Below are positions 1 through 8,078 of a DNA stretch of 32,500 nucleotides, piece by piece. Where the stretch lies: assembly GCA_004552615.1 (NCBI GenBank), contig SFNZ01000012.1, forward strand, positions 1-32,500, read 5' to 3'. Each line of letters opens with the position of its first letter. Within the stretch, counting starts at the first letter, position 1. The position numbers were made by a program, and so were the translations under genes. This stretch comes from Bacteroidales bacterium (GTDB lineage: Bacteria; Bacteroidota; Bacteroidia; Bacteroidales; UBA932). The notes under the pieces were generated by a model that was not told the DNA's origin, ran no database searches, and saw only the letters and a list, made by a program, of their open reading frames with translations.

Positions 1-134
1 GAACCTGCTCGCTGCAAAAGACCACTGGGCTTTTGCTGAACGCTCCCGACCTACCCTCGGCCTGAAGGCCTCAAAAGCAGTTGTTTCGCTCTGCGAAACC
101 AGAGTTAATATATACCTATGAAATATTTTATTAC
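1..134. other. Hairpin-rich gene-free edge
   Basis: No gene can be supported here. The segment is dense in short inverted repeats: GCAAAAG (14-20) with CTTTTGC (30-36), GGCC (60-63) with GGCC (68-71), and GTTTCGC (83-89) with GCGAAAC (93-99). A further CAAAAGC at 73-79 repeats part of the first arm. One plus-strand frame is open from the window edge to about 120, but its translation resembles no protein I know. This could be the 3' untranslated end of the kinase transcript or a small dispersed intergenic repeat. Confidence 0.4.
83..99 (-). terminator. Possible terminator of the deoxynucleoside kinase gene
   Basis: GTTTCGC and GCGAAAC form a perfect 7-bp stem with a 3-nt loop, 36 bases beyond the kinase stop codon. 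On the minus strand the stem is followed by AACTGCTTTTG, which is only weakly T-rich. A Rho-independent terminator is plausible, but the stem could equally be part of a repeat. Confidence 0.35.
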
Positions 135-761
135 CTATTTATTCTCCGACGGGAAGAGGCCGAAGAGTTCGGAGTCAATCATATTGGTGACAGCCTCGAA
201 GTCCTCCTCCCTGTTGCCGAACTTGTAGCGGTCGGCATCGATGACGAGAAGATGGCCCTTGTAGTCCTTTATCCAGTTCTCGTATTTTACATTGAGGCCG
301 GTCAGGTAGTCAATCCTGATGGTCTTCTCATATTCCCGGCCGCGTTTCTGGATCTGTGCCACGAGATTGGGAATGGAAGACTTGAGGTAGATGAGAAGGT
401 CCGGCATCTTGACCAATGACATCATCAGGTCGAAGAGGTCGGAATAGGTCTCGAAATCACGGGAGCTCATGAGACCCATGTCGTGCAGGTTCGGGGCGAA
501 AATCCTGGCGTCCTCGTATATGGTGCGGTCCTGGATGATGACATCGTCTGTCTTGGAGATGTCCACCACATCCTTGAAACGCTTGTTCAGGAAATACACC
601 TGGAGATTGAATGACCACCTGCTCATATCCTCATAGAAATCCGAGAGATATGGATTGAAATCGACAGACTCGTACTTAGGCGTCCATCCGTACCTCGCAG
701 CGAGCATCCTTGTCAATGTGGTCTTGCCGCTGCCGATGTTTCCTGCTATTGCGATATGCAT
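135..761 (-). CDS. Deoxynucleoside kinase (dAK/dGK family)
   Basis: A 208-residue cytosolic kinase that would phosphorylate deoxyadenosine or deoxyguanosine (possibly others) with ATP in deoxynucleotide salvage. The P-loop GNIGSGKTT is at residues 7-15, the DRT motif followed by IYED is at 78-84, and an arginine-rich lid RGRE is at 140-143. Length and motif order fit the bacterial deoxynucleoside kinase family; substrate preference cannot be read from the motifs. The ATG at 761 places the P-loop at the usual N-terminal distance. It is transcribed divergently from the butyrate kinase gene across a 243-bp AT-rich gap containing a TAnnTTTG element on its side. Confidence 0.9.
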   Translation of the reverse strand: MHIAIAGNIGSGKTTLTRMLAARYGWTPKYESVDFNPYLSDFYEDMSRWSFNLQVYFLNKRFKDVVDISKTDDVIIQDRTIYEDARIFAPNLHDMGLMSSRDFETYSDLFDLMMSLVKMPDLLIYLKSSIPNLVAQIQKRGREYEKTIRIDYLTGLNVKYENWIKDYKGHLLVIDADRYKFGNREEDFEAVTNMIDSELFGLFPSENK

Positions 762-802
762 AATATGATGAATTTTATATTAATCTAAAAAGTAACAATT
801 CA

Positions 803-810
803 CAAAAATA
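803..810 (-). promoter_or_regulatory. Possible -7 element for the kinase gene
   Basis: On the minus strand this reads TATTTTTG, matching the Bacteroidetes -7 consensus TAnnTTTG, about 40 bases upstream of the kinase start. No good -33 TTG/TTTG is seen at 19-21 bases, so support rests on one half-element. Confidence 0.35.
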
Positions 811-921
811 ACAATTTAATGCTGCATCATTGCATTTTTCATTCGCGTTTCGCCAAAAATATGATGAAATCACCCCAAAATTTCCGTTCCGGTGTCTTTT
901 GCGGGACATTCGCCACTTAAA

Positions 922-953
922 TTTCAGCGTCCGGGTGACGAACGTTATTTTTG
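922..953 (+). promoter_or_regulatory. Probable promoter of the butyrate-kinase-family gene
   Basis: TATTTTTG at 946-953 matches the Bacteroidetes -7 consensus TAnnTTTG. TTTC at 922-925 lies 20 bases upstream and is one base off the -33 TTTG. The implied start point is about 45 bases before the ATG at 1005. Confidence 0.45.
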
Positions 954-1004
954 CTTCCGCCATGACGGAAAAGACACGTCAGCAATTACGTAAACAATAG
1001 GAAC

Positions 1005-2147
1005 ATGGAGACATATAAAGGAAACATTCTGGCCATTGACACAGGCAGCACGACCACGAAAATCGGTTATTTCCGCGACGGAGTCCAGGTATTCGACGAG
1101 AAACTGGTCCACAGTCCGGAAGAGTTAGGCAGATATGCCAATGTCATGGACCAGGACAAGCTGAGGAGGGATGCAGTCACAGGATTCCTCTCCACGAAGG
1201 GAATTGACATCACTGAAATCGACATAATAATGGCAAGGGGCGGGCTCTTCGCTCCGGTCAGGACCGGCATCTACAAGGTAAACAGGGACATGCGCGACGT
1301 CCTGCTCACCTGCAGGGACGGAACCCACGCCTGCAACCTGAGCGCCGTGATAGCCGATGACATATCCGAGGAAATCAACGAACTGAGATCGGAGAAAGGG
1401 CTCAGTTCCCCGTTCGGAGCATGCCACGCATATATCGCCGATCCTCCGATGGCCGACGAAATGCTGCCTGAATGTCGTCTGGGAGGCATCCCGGAGTTCC
1501 CGAGAAGGGCATTCTTCCATGCCCTGAACTCCCGAGCCACCGTGAAACAGTATCTGCGCGACCACGGGCACGAGGAAAACGACATCACCGCGATTGTAGC
1601 CCACATGGGAGGTGGAATCACCGTCACATTGCACAGGAACGGCATGGTGATAGATACGAACAACGGCCTCGGAGGGGACGGTCCTTTCACTCCTGAGCGT
1701 GCCGGCACCTGCCCGGCCTTCCCGCTGATCGAGATGTGTTTCAGCGGACAGTACACCGAGGTAGAGGTCAAGAAAAAAGTCCTCGGACAGGGTGGAGCCA
1801 TGGCCTATTTCGGCACGAATGACCTCGGGGAGATCGAGAAACGCGCCCTCGCAGGAGACAACAACTGCAACATCTTCATGAATGCGTTCAGCCTCAACGT
1901 GGCCAAACACATCGCCTCGGAGGCCGCCACGGTTTACGGAAAGGTGGACGTCATCCTGCTTACCGGAGGAATAGCCTACAGCCGGATGGTGACTGACGCC
2001 ATTCGGGAGAGGGTGAAATTCATCGCCCCGGTGGAGGTCTATGCCGGAGAACACGAGCTCAAGAGCCTGGCAGAGAACGGCTACAATGTACTTTCGGGCA
2101 ACGTTGCCGTGCACCGTTACGACAAGAATGCCATTGTGCAGGACTGA
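1005..2147 (+). CDS. buk: Butyrate kinase family protein
   Basis: A 380-residue ASKHA-fold acyl kinase, by family expected to interconvert butyryl phosphate (or a branched-chain acyl phosphate) plus ADP and the acid plus ATP. Family blocks are visible: phosphate-1 loop IDTGSTTTK (11-19), ARGGLFAPV (77-85), HMGGG (200-204), GDGPFTPERAG (224-234) and a late LTGGIAYS adenosine-loop motif. The phosphate-1 loop normally reads NPGSTSTK in butyrate kinases, so Asn-Pro has become Asp-Thr here. The protein is slightly longer than the usual ~355 residues. No phosphate butyryltransferase gene is adjacent, unlike typical ptb-buk pairs. The stop lies 7 bp from the convergent tolC-like gene, leaving no room for a separate terminator. 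Confidence 0.88.
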   Translation: METYKGNILAIDTGSTTTKIGYFRDGVQVFDEKLVHSPEELGRYANVMDQDKLRRDAVTGFLSTKGIDITEIDIIMARGGLFAPVRTGIYKVNRDMRDVLLTCRDGTHACNLSAVIADDISEEINELRSEKGLSSPFGACHAYIADPPMADEMLPECRLGGIPEFPRRAFFHALNSRATVKQYLRDHGHEENDITAIVAHMGGGITVTLHRNGMVIDTNNGLGGDGPFTPERAGTCPAFPLIEMCFSGQYTEVEVKKKVLGQGGAMAYFGTNDLGEIEKRALAGDNNCNIFMNAFSLNVAKHIASEAATVYGKVDVILLTGGIAYSRMVTDAIRERVKFIAPVEVYAGEHELKSLAENGYNVLSGNVAVHRYDKNAIVQD

Positions 2148-2154
2148 GTCAGGA

Positions 2155-3489
2155 CTACAGCGAGAGCTCGGCGCCACGGTAGAAGTCGAGCAGTTTCACC
2201 TGGAAAATATGCTCGTAACGCGCCTGGGCAAGGTCAGACTGCGCCTTCATCAGGTTGTTCCTCGATTCGTTGAACTCAGTGATTCCGGCCTTACCGTTTT
2301 CATATTTCGCAGACACGAGTTCGAAGGAACTTTCGGCGCTCGCCAATGCGTCCCGGCAGCTAGCAAGCTTGCTTTCCGCAGCGACGGCATTGTACCAGGC
2401 CTGCTGAATTTCCTTGTACAGGCTCTTTTTGGCCGATTCCAGCTGGACTAGCTGGAGGGAGCGGGAAATCTGGGCCGACCTCACGGAATTCCGGGTGGAC
2501 AGTTTCGCGAAAATCGGGATATTCAGGGACAACCCCACGTACTGGCTGAAATTGTTCTTGAACTGGTCCCAGAATCTTGCGGCATCATAACCGGATGACT
2601 TATAAGCATTTGACCCAATACCTCCATTGAGAGTGAGGGACGGGTAGAATGCACTCTTGGCAATCCCGATGTTCATGTCGGCGGCATCAAGCCTGATCTG
2701 CTCGGCCCTTATAGCCGGCCTCCGTCCTTCCGCCTCTGCATATATCTCCTCAGGTCCGCAGACAGGAAGAGGCTGGACAGCGTCCACTTCAGGAATCACT
2801 ATCCCGAATCCTTCCGGAGAAGGCAGCTCGAGAAGCTGGGTCAGGTCAAGTTTCGCAAGTTTCAATGCATTGTCGGCCTGGGTCTGAGTCAGCCGGCTCT
2901 GTCCGAGAGAAGCCTCCTGCTGGGCCACCTCGGCGGCGCTGGCCTTGCCGTTCTCAAACATTGCCTTGAGACGTTCCAGCTGGGCTGCATCGATTTCCAC
3001 CTGCCTTCTGGCCACTTCAAGTATCTCCATGTCATAGAGGATCTGGACATATGCCCGGGTCACGGACACGCGGATGTCATCCTTGGCTTTCTCGAGGTCA
3101 GCCGTGGCGGCTTCCAGATTGAGTGCATCAAGCTTGATGGTCTTGTTGACACGCATTCCGTTGAAAACGTTGATGGATGATCCCAGTGAAAGAGAGGTGC
3201 TGGATGTATTGGTGTTCACGTAGGTATTGGACTCGCCCAGACCTCGGCCGAAGGAAAAATTCTGGCCCGCCCCGGCTGAAAGGTCCGGCAGACGGCTCGC
3301 TTTCGCAGTATTCAGGTCAATTGTCCTCTGGTCGCGGTTCAGTTCCTGGCTCCTGACGGTAAGATTGTTCTCCACGGCATGGTCAATGCAGCGGCGCAGG
3401 TCCCACAGGCCGTCTTCCTGGGCCACGGCCGGCAACGTCACGGACATTGCAGCCGCCAGAACCGCCAGACATGTTCTATTTTTATTCAT
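2155..3489 (-). CDS. TolC-like outer-membrane efflux protein
   Basis: 444 residues with a cleavable signal peptide (about residues 1-23, ending AVAQ). The rest is two alpha-helical/beta repeats typical of outer-membrane efflux factors, with long coiled-coil stretches (for example EVARRQVEIDAAQLERLKAM) and the repeated 'YENGKAGITEFNESRNNLMKAQ'-type heptad pattern near the C-terminus. By family it forms a trimeric channel spanning outer membrane and periplasm and docks on the HlyD-like adaptor. It is last in the operon, 11 bp after the adaptor gene, and completes the tripartite exporter. The exported substrate is unknown. Confidence 0.92.
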   Translation of the reverse strand: MNKNRTCLAVLAAAMSVTLPAVAQEDGLWDLRRCIDHAVENNLTVRSQELNRDQRTIDLNTAKASRLPDLSAGAGQNFSFGRGLGESNTYVNTNTSSTSLSLGSSINVFNGMRVNKTIKLDALNLEAATADLEKAKDDIRVSVTRAYVQILYDMEILEVARRQVEIDAAQLERLKAMFENGKASAAEVAQQEASLGQSRLTQTQADNALKLAKLDLTQLLELPSPEGFGIVIPEVDAVQPLPVCGPEEIYAEAEGRRPAIRAEQIRLDAADMNIGIAKSAFYPSLTLNGGIGSNAYKSSGYDAARFWDQFKNNFSQYVGLSLNIPIFAKLSTRNSVRSAQISRSLQLVQLESAKKSLYKEIQQAWYNAVAAESKLASCRDALASAESSFELVSAKYENGKAGITEFNESRNNLMKAQSDLAQARYEHIFQVKLLDFYRGAELSL

Positions 3490-3500
3490 AAGTCGCTGTT

Positions 3501-4595
3501 CTACTTGGATTTATATATACGGTTACCACGGAGTTTGTCATCCGCTGCCACGCCTTCCCTGACCTCGATGTTGATACCGTCACTGAGTCCGGTGACAATC
3601 TGGCGGCGGGCATAAGTGCTGTCGCTGCCCATCACATAGACGAAGACCGAATCACCCGAGAATTCCAATGTACTTTCCGGCACCGCAAGAACGCTGTCGG
3701 CGGATTCGAGGACAATTTTGGCATTTGCGCTATAACCGGAACGTATCCTTGCATTGCCCGGGACATTCACCGCAGCCTTGATCTGGAACTCGTTGGTCCC
3801 GTTGTTTTCAACAGCCTTCGGGGCGATATATTCGAGCACGGCGTCGAACGAGAGGTCCTGCAGCGCGCCTATGGTAATCTGCATGTTCATGCCTTCATCA
3901 AGCCTGCCGACTTCCGTCTCGTCGATTTTCCCGTCGAAGATGAGGTCGTTCATGTCGGCCACTATCGCGATGGTCGTTCCGTCATTGAAGGTATTGCTCT
4001 GTATCACTGAGTTACCGACTTTGACAGGGACATCCAGGACAAGTCCGGAAATGGTGGAGCGGATGAGGGTGGAGCTTGAATTGGCATTGCTCCGGGACAC
4101 TCCGTCACGGACCACCTCAAGGGCGTCAACCGCGGCGTCATACTCCTCCTTCGCCTGGTCGCGTGCCTGCTTTACCTTGTCATACTCCTCCCTGCTGACC
4201 AGCTGCCTGTCATAGAGGGCCTGCTCCCGTTCCAGTTCGACAACTGCCTGGTTCAGATTGATTTCCGCAAGGCGGACACGGCTCTGGGCCGAACTGAGCG
4301 ATCCCATCTCAGGAATTACCTTCACCTTGGCGATTACTTCTCCCTCCCTGACGGACTCTCCGGCCTCCTTGTAGAGTTCGGTGATGATGCCGCTGATCTG
4401 AGGCTTGATATTGATTTCGTCACGTGGCACAATCTTGCCGGTGACGACAGTAGTCTTCCGGATATCCGTCACCGTCGGACGGAGCTGCTCATAACGAATC
4501 TCCTCCGGGCGTGACTTCCTGTAAAGGAAAACGAACATGCCGACAAAAACGATGACGAACAATGCCAGCATCAGTACTTTACCGTATTTTTTCAT
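3501..4595 (-). CDS. HlyD/MacA-like periplasmic adaptor of an ABC exporter
   Basis: 364 residues. One N-terminal membrane anchor (about residues 6-26) is followed by a lipoyl/barrel-sandwich half (INIKPQISGIITELYKEAGE), a coiled-coil hairpin (about 100-170, rich in E, K, Q and R), the second lipoyl half (STISGLVLDVPVKVGN) and a beta-barrel plus membrane-proximal domain. It bridges the inner-membrane permeases to the TolC-like channel. It sits 34 bp after the frameshifted permease and 11 bp before tolC. Whether the complex assembles with only one intact permease is unknown. Confidence 0.92.
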   Translation of the reverse strand: MKKYGKVLMLALFVIVFVGMFVFLYRKSRPEEIRYEQLRPTVTDIRKTTVVTGKIVPRDEINIKPQISGIITELYKEAGESVREGEVIAKVKVIPEMGSLSSAQSRVRLAEINLNQAVVELEREQALYDRQLVSREEYDKVKQARDQAKEEYDAAVDALEVVRDGVSRSNANSSSTLIRSTISGLVLDVPVKVGNSVIQSNTFNDGTTIAIVADMNDLIFDGKIDETEVGRLDEGMNMQITIGALQDLSFDAVLEYIAPKAVENNGTNEFQIKAAVNVPGNARIRSGYSANAKIVLESADSVLAVPESTLEFSGDSVFVYVMGSDSTYARRQIVTGLSDGINIEVREGVAADDKLRGNRIYKSK

Positions 4596-4629
4596 ATCTA
4601 ATAAATTTTATTTGTTCGGAATAATTCAT

Positions 4630-5873
4630 CTATTCATCTCTCATTGCGTCCACCGGCTTGATGGACATCGCGCGCATTGCTGGAGCAAGTCCGGCCGCGA
4701 CACCGAGCACTGCCAGCACCGAGGCTGCCAGGACCGCTGTTCCGAAACTCACCTGGAAACTGTAGTCCAGGCCTCCAGACGCAGCCCCGATGTCCACGAG
4801 TGACAGGAGCAGGACGGTGAACATTATACCTATCGCCCCCGCTCCGAGGGTCAGGATGATGCTTTCGGAAATAATCTGTCCGAGAATCATTTTCGGGGTG
4901 GCGCCTATCGCCCTGCGGATACCTATCTCGGTCGTGCGTTCCTTGACAGTAACCATCATGATATTGGATACGCCTACCGCACCTGCGAGCAGGGTACCGA
5001 GACCCACCAGCCATATCAGCACATTCAGGCCCTTGAAAAGACTGTCCACCATCGAATACATCTTCTGTGCGTTGACTATGACCAATGCTGACTTGTCCTG
5101 GGGAGCTACGTAATGCTTCCTGTACAATGCCTGCCTGACAACTTCCTGGACTTCAGAAGACTCTGCTTCGGGTCTCACCGTCATGGCCATCAGTTCCACC
5201 CTGTCACCCCTGTTGTAGGCCGCCTGCAGCACATTTATCGGTATGACAATGCTCTCGTCCGTTCCTCCGTTGATGTTCATGCTCGTCTTCGAGACATTCA
5301 GTCCGATCACCTCGTAATACGCTCCGTCCACCTTGATGAACTTGCCGCAAGGATCTCCTCCCTCCGGGAAAAGGTTCTCGTACACCCTCTTGCCGATGAC
5401 ACAGACCTTGCGTTTCTGGATAATGTCCATGGGACTCAGGTAGCGGCCGTACTTCATCTGCGGAGTCTCGATGAGGGCATAGTCAGGATTCAACCCCTTG
5501 AGGATGGACCTGTAGCTGTTCTCTCCGTACATTGCGGTCTTTCCCCAGAAAGATTCCATCGGGCAGACCACTTCCAGTTCCGGTACCACATTTTTCAGAT
5601 ATTCCACATCGGACATCCTGCAAGTCCACCATCTGCCGCGCTTGAATCCCTTGTATGGTTTGTAGTCAGATTGGGACCTATGATTACGGAATTCGTGGCG
5701 AATCCGTCAAAATTGTCGCTGAGTATGTTCTTCAGGCCCTTGCCTCCCCCGTTCATTGCCATCAGCATGAAGATGCCCCAGAAAATTCCGAAGCCGGTAA
5801 GAAGCGTGCGGCTCTTGTTCCTGGACAATGTATCCAGGATTTCCTTCAGCCCGTCCAAGTCAAACATTTTCAT
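4630..5873 (-). pseudogene. MacB-type ABC permease, split by a single-base frameshift
   Basis: The gene reads in one frame from the ATG at 5873 as far as about 5664 (MKMFDLDGLKEI..., first transmembrane segment, then IIGPNLTT). That frame then runs into unrelated sequence and stops near 5595. The expected continuation KPYKGFKRGRWWTCRMSDVEY, followed by the rest of the permease to 4630, lies in the -1 frame. Adding one base inside the stretch that reads ACTACAAACC on the minus strand restores a 414-residue protein, close to its 420-residue paralogue upstream. The FtsX-like C-terminal domain (ERTTEIGIRRAIGAT, three transmembrane segments) is intact. No clear slippery heptamer is present, so a real mutation or a sequence/assembly error is more likely than programmed frameshifting. 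Confidence 0.88.
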
Positions 5874-5885
5874 GATTCCTCCGCT

Positions 5886-7148
5886 TTAATCTTTCCTGAG
5901 CGCTTCCACCGGACGCACCCTCGATGCCTTTACGGCAGGGATGAGACCTGCGATTGTTCCCGCCACCGCTATTAGGATCACCGCCTCGAATGCGATGGAC
6001 ATGTCCACTCCCGGATTCTTGAACATATATATCTGCGTAAATCCGACATCTATCGGACTATGACCTATCGTGATGTCCATCAGGTAATTGGCCCCGAGGC
6101 CCATCAGCATTCCGAGCAGTCCGAAGACAGCAGTCACGAGCACGCTTTCCACCACTATCAGCTTCATTATCGCCCATGGTGTGGCTCCGAGCGCCTTCCT
6201 GACACCGAATTCCTGGATGCGTTCCTTGACCGTGATGAGCATGATGTTGGACACTCCCACGATTCCGCTCAGGAGAGTGAAGATTCCCAATATCCACAGG
6301 GCGAGCTGCATTATTTTCACGGCTTTCTTCATCTGCATGTTGCCGCTCATTGTATTGTGGACGTAGAATGTCCTCTTGTCTTCCGGGGCAGCCCTGTGGC
6401 GGGCATTCATCGCCCTCTTGTATTCATCCTCGAACCTGTCGTTGTCCTCATCGGTCTCCAGGCCATGGAATGAGAATGAGAGGTTGCTGAACCATGTCCA
6501 GCCGGATCGTACGGCGCTCATTGTCGTAATCGGGATGAAGACATCGGATTCCCCGCCCATGCTTTCCTCTTTCTCAATGATTCCCACCACCTGGTACATG
6601 TGGCCGGAGACATTGACGTATTTTCCGAGCAGTTTGGTATATTCAGGGTCATCTCCGAGAAGGCTCTCGGCAGTATTGGAATAGACCACCATGGTGCGGC
6701 GTTTCTCCTTGAGGTCCAGTTCATTGAGGAAGCGGCCGGCAAGGAGTTTCTGCCCCTGTATCTTGAAGGTAAGCGGTGCGATTCCGGACATGGTGACGGA
6801 CACGGACTCTTTTCCGAATGAAACAGTATCGGAATACACTATGCGTGCCGTGACATCTTCCACCACATCGCTGAATCTTGTTGCCGTATAGTCGATGTCG
6901 CCTATGTCAAGCTTCATGCTGGAGTACTCCTTCATTCCGTCGTAAGGGATGCTCCTGTATCCGGGCCATACGACAATGACGTTGGTGAGGACATCCCCGG
7001 AATTGTTCATCATCGCATTCAGCAGTCCGTTGCCGGCACCGAGCAGGGCAATAATCATGAACAGGCCCCAGCTCACGGCAAAGCCGGTCAGGACAGTACG
7101 CAACTTGTTGCGCCTGAGCGAACTCCATATTTCATTCAGGATTTCCAT
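5886..7148 (-). CDS. MacB-type ABC transporter permease
   Basis: 420 residues with MacB architecture: an N-terminal transmembrane helix (about 17-42, after LRRNKLRTVLTGFAVSWG), a large periplasmic MacB_PCD domain (about 45-270), and a C-terminal FtsX domain with three helices around ERIQEFGVRKALGATP. It begins 6 bp after the ATPase gene and ends 12 bp before the second permease. By family it couples ATP hydrolysis to periplasmic mechanotransmission, pushing substrate into the adaptor/TolC channel. It is the only intact permease of the operon, so it might act as a homodimer if its partner is truly dead. Confidence 0.93.
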   Translation of the reverse strand: MEILNEIWSSLRRNKLRTVLTGFAVSWGLFMIIALLGAGNGLLNAMMNNSGDVLTNVIVVWPGYRSIPYDGMKEYSSMKLDIGDIDYTATRFSDVVEDVTARIVYSDTVSFGKESVSVTMSGIAPLTFKIQGQKLLAGRFLNELDLKEKRRTMVVYSNTAESLLGDDPEYTKLLGKYVNVSGHMYQVVGIIEKEESMGGESDVFIPITTMSAVRSGWTWFSNLSFSFHGLETDEDNDRFEDEYKRAMNARHRAAPEDKRTFYVHNTMSGNMQMKKAVKIMQLALWILGIFTLLSGIVGVSNIMLITVKERIQEFGVRKALGATPWAIMKLIVVESVLVTAVFGLLGMLMGLGANYLMDITIGHSPIDVGFTQIYMFKNPGVDMSIAFEAVILIAVAGTIAGLIPAVKASRVRPVEALRKD

Positions 7149-7154
7149 AGGGCG

Positions 7155-7886
7155 TCATTTCATGATGGTCCTCTCTCCGAACGGGGAAGAATCGTGGTGG
7201 GTATTGACTGTGACGGATCCGATCTGGCCGTCCTTGATGTGTATAATCTTATCGGTGGAATTTGCCACTCCGCTCTCGTGGGTCACGACTATGATCGTCA
7301 CTCCGGAATCCCGGTTCAGGCTGCCGAGGAGTTCCATCACCTCAAGGCTGGTCTTGGAGTCAAGTGCTCCGGTAGGCTCATCGGCAAGGATGATGCGGGG
7401 GTTCGTGATAAGGGCCCTGGCGATTGCGACTCGCTGTTTCTGGCCTCCGGAAAGTTCGTTGGGATAATGTGACGCCCATGCTCCGAGGCCGAGTCTTTCG
7501 AGATATTCCATGGCCTTGCGGTGGCGTTCCTTGCGGGATACTCCCTGATAGAAAAGAGGCAGCTCGACGTTCTCGACGGCCGTTTTGAACTGTATCAGGT
7601 TGAATGACTGGAAGATGAAGCCGATGGTCCTGTTGCGGTAACGGGCGGCTTCGGTCTCGGACAGGTCCTTTATCAGTTTGCCGTCAAGGTAATATTCTCC
7701 GGTATCGTAATTATCCAGAATTCCGAGGATGTTCAACAATGTGGATTTCCCCGAACCGGAAGCTCCCATTATGGAGACATATTCTCCCTCCCCTATCTCA
7801 AGGTCAATACCCTTAAGCACGTGGAGAGGCTGTCCGTTGTTGTATGTCTTATTGACATTATGGAGTTCTATCAGGCTCATATTCAA
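7155..7886 (-). CDS. MacB/LolD-type ABC transporter ATPase
   Basis: 243 residues with all ABC ATPase motifs: Walker A GASGSGKST (41-49), Q-loop FIFQSFN (90-96), signature LSGGQKQR (145-152), Walker B IILADE (165-170) and H-loop His203. It is the free-standing nucleotide-binding subunit for the two downstream permeases. First gene of a five-gene minus-strand operon (ATPase, permease, permease, adaptor, TolC). The start could be the ATG at 7886 or the one two codons later (MNMSLIELHN). The promoter upstream carries two operator-like palindromes, so the operon is probably repressible or inducible. Confidence 0.95.
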   Translation of the reverse strand: MNMSLIELHNVNKTYNNGQPLHVLKGIDLEIGEGEYVSIMGASGSGKSTLLNILGILDNYDTGEYYLDGKLIKDLSETEAARYRNRTIGFIFQSFNLIQFKTAVENVELPLFYQGVSRKERHRKAMEYLERLGLGAWASHYPNELSGGQKQRVAIARALITNPRIILADEPTGALDSKTSLEVMELLGSLNRDSGVTIIVVTHESGVANSTDKIIHIKDGQIGSVTVNTHHDSSPFGERTIMK

Positions 7887-7919
7887 TAGGTTTCTTTTGG
7901 TCTACACCGCACTTTATGC

Positions 7920-7941
7920 GTGTATTAGTTTATTAATACAC
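7920..7941. promoter_or_regulatory. Operator-like inverted repeat over the efflux operon start point
   Basis: GTGTATTA (7920-7927) and TAATACAC (7934-7941) are perfect 8-bp inverted arms separated by 6 bases. The repeat covers the transcription start predicted from the adjacent -7 element, a position typical of repressor sites. The GTGTA...TACAC ends recall GntR/YtrA-type operators, but that comparison is from memory and no regulator gene is in the window. Confidence 0.6.
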
Positions 7942-7943
7942 TG

Positions 7944-7973
7944 CAAAGATATATCTATTTTTACAATATGCAA
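7944..7973 (-). promoter_or_regulatory. Promoter of the MacB-type efflux operon
   Basis: On the minus strand TATCTTTG (7951 to 7944) matches the -7 consensus TAnnTTTG. TTG (7973 to 7971) lies 19 bases upstream as the -33 element. The implied transcript starts near 7937, giving a leader of about 50 bases before the ATPase gene. Confidence 0.65.
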
Positions 7974-7980
7974 TAGATAT
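7951..7980. promoter_or_regulatory. Second operator-like inverted repeat, spanning -7 to -33
   Basis: ATATCTATT (7951-7959) and AATAGATAT (7972-7980) are perfect 9-bp inverted arms with a 12-base spacer. They bracket the promoter spacer almost exactly, so a dimeric regulator bound here would compete with or reposition RNA polymerase. The arm sequence differs from that of the neighbouring palindrome. Confidence 0.55.
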
Positions 7981-8014
7981 GCCTGAAAATTTTTGATTTT
8001 TGACTATACGCAGG

Positions 8015-8059
8015 AATGCCTGCCATATCCGAATCTCATGTCGGGATATGACAGGCATT
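8015..8059 (-). terminator. Strong stem-loop at the GH38 transcript end
   Basis: AATGCCTGCCATATCC (8015-8030) pairs with GGATATGACAGGCATT (8044-8059), 15 of 16 positions complementary, with a 13-nt loop. It begins 20 bases past the GH38 stop codon. No U-tract follows on the minus strand, so it may protect or process the 3' end rather than act as a classical intrinsic terminator. Confidence 0.6.
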
Positions 8060-8078
8060 TCAGTTTATTCCGCGCAAA

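Noticed and set aside
775..963. 62-codon minus-strand open frame in the kinase/buk gap
   Set aside because: Composition is AT-rich, there is no recognisable domain, and it overlaps both predicted divergent promoters.
1125..2177. 350-codon open frame antisense to buk
   Set aside because: The sense frame carries clear butyrate-kinase motifs; the antisense translation is rich in His, Val and Arg with no domain, typical of a shadow frame.
5655..5670. Programmed -1 ribosomal frameshift in the second permease
   Set aside because: The shift direction is -1, but the ACTACAAACC stretch is not a standard slippery heptamer and no strong downstream structure was seen; a missing base is simpler.
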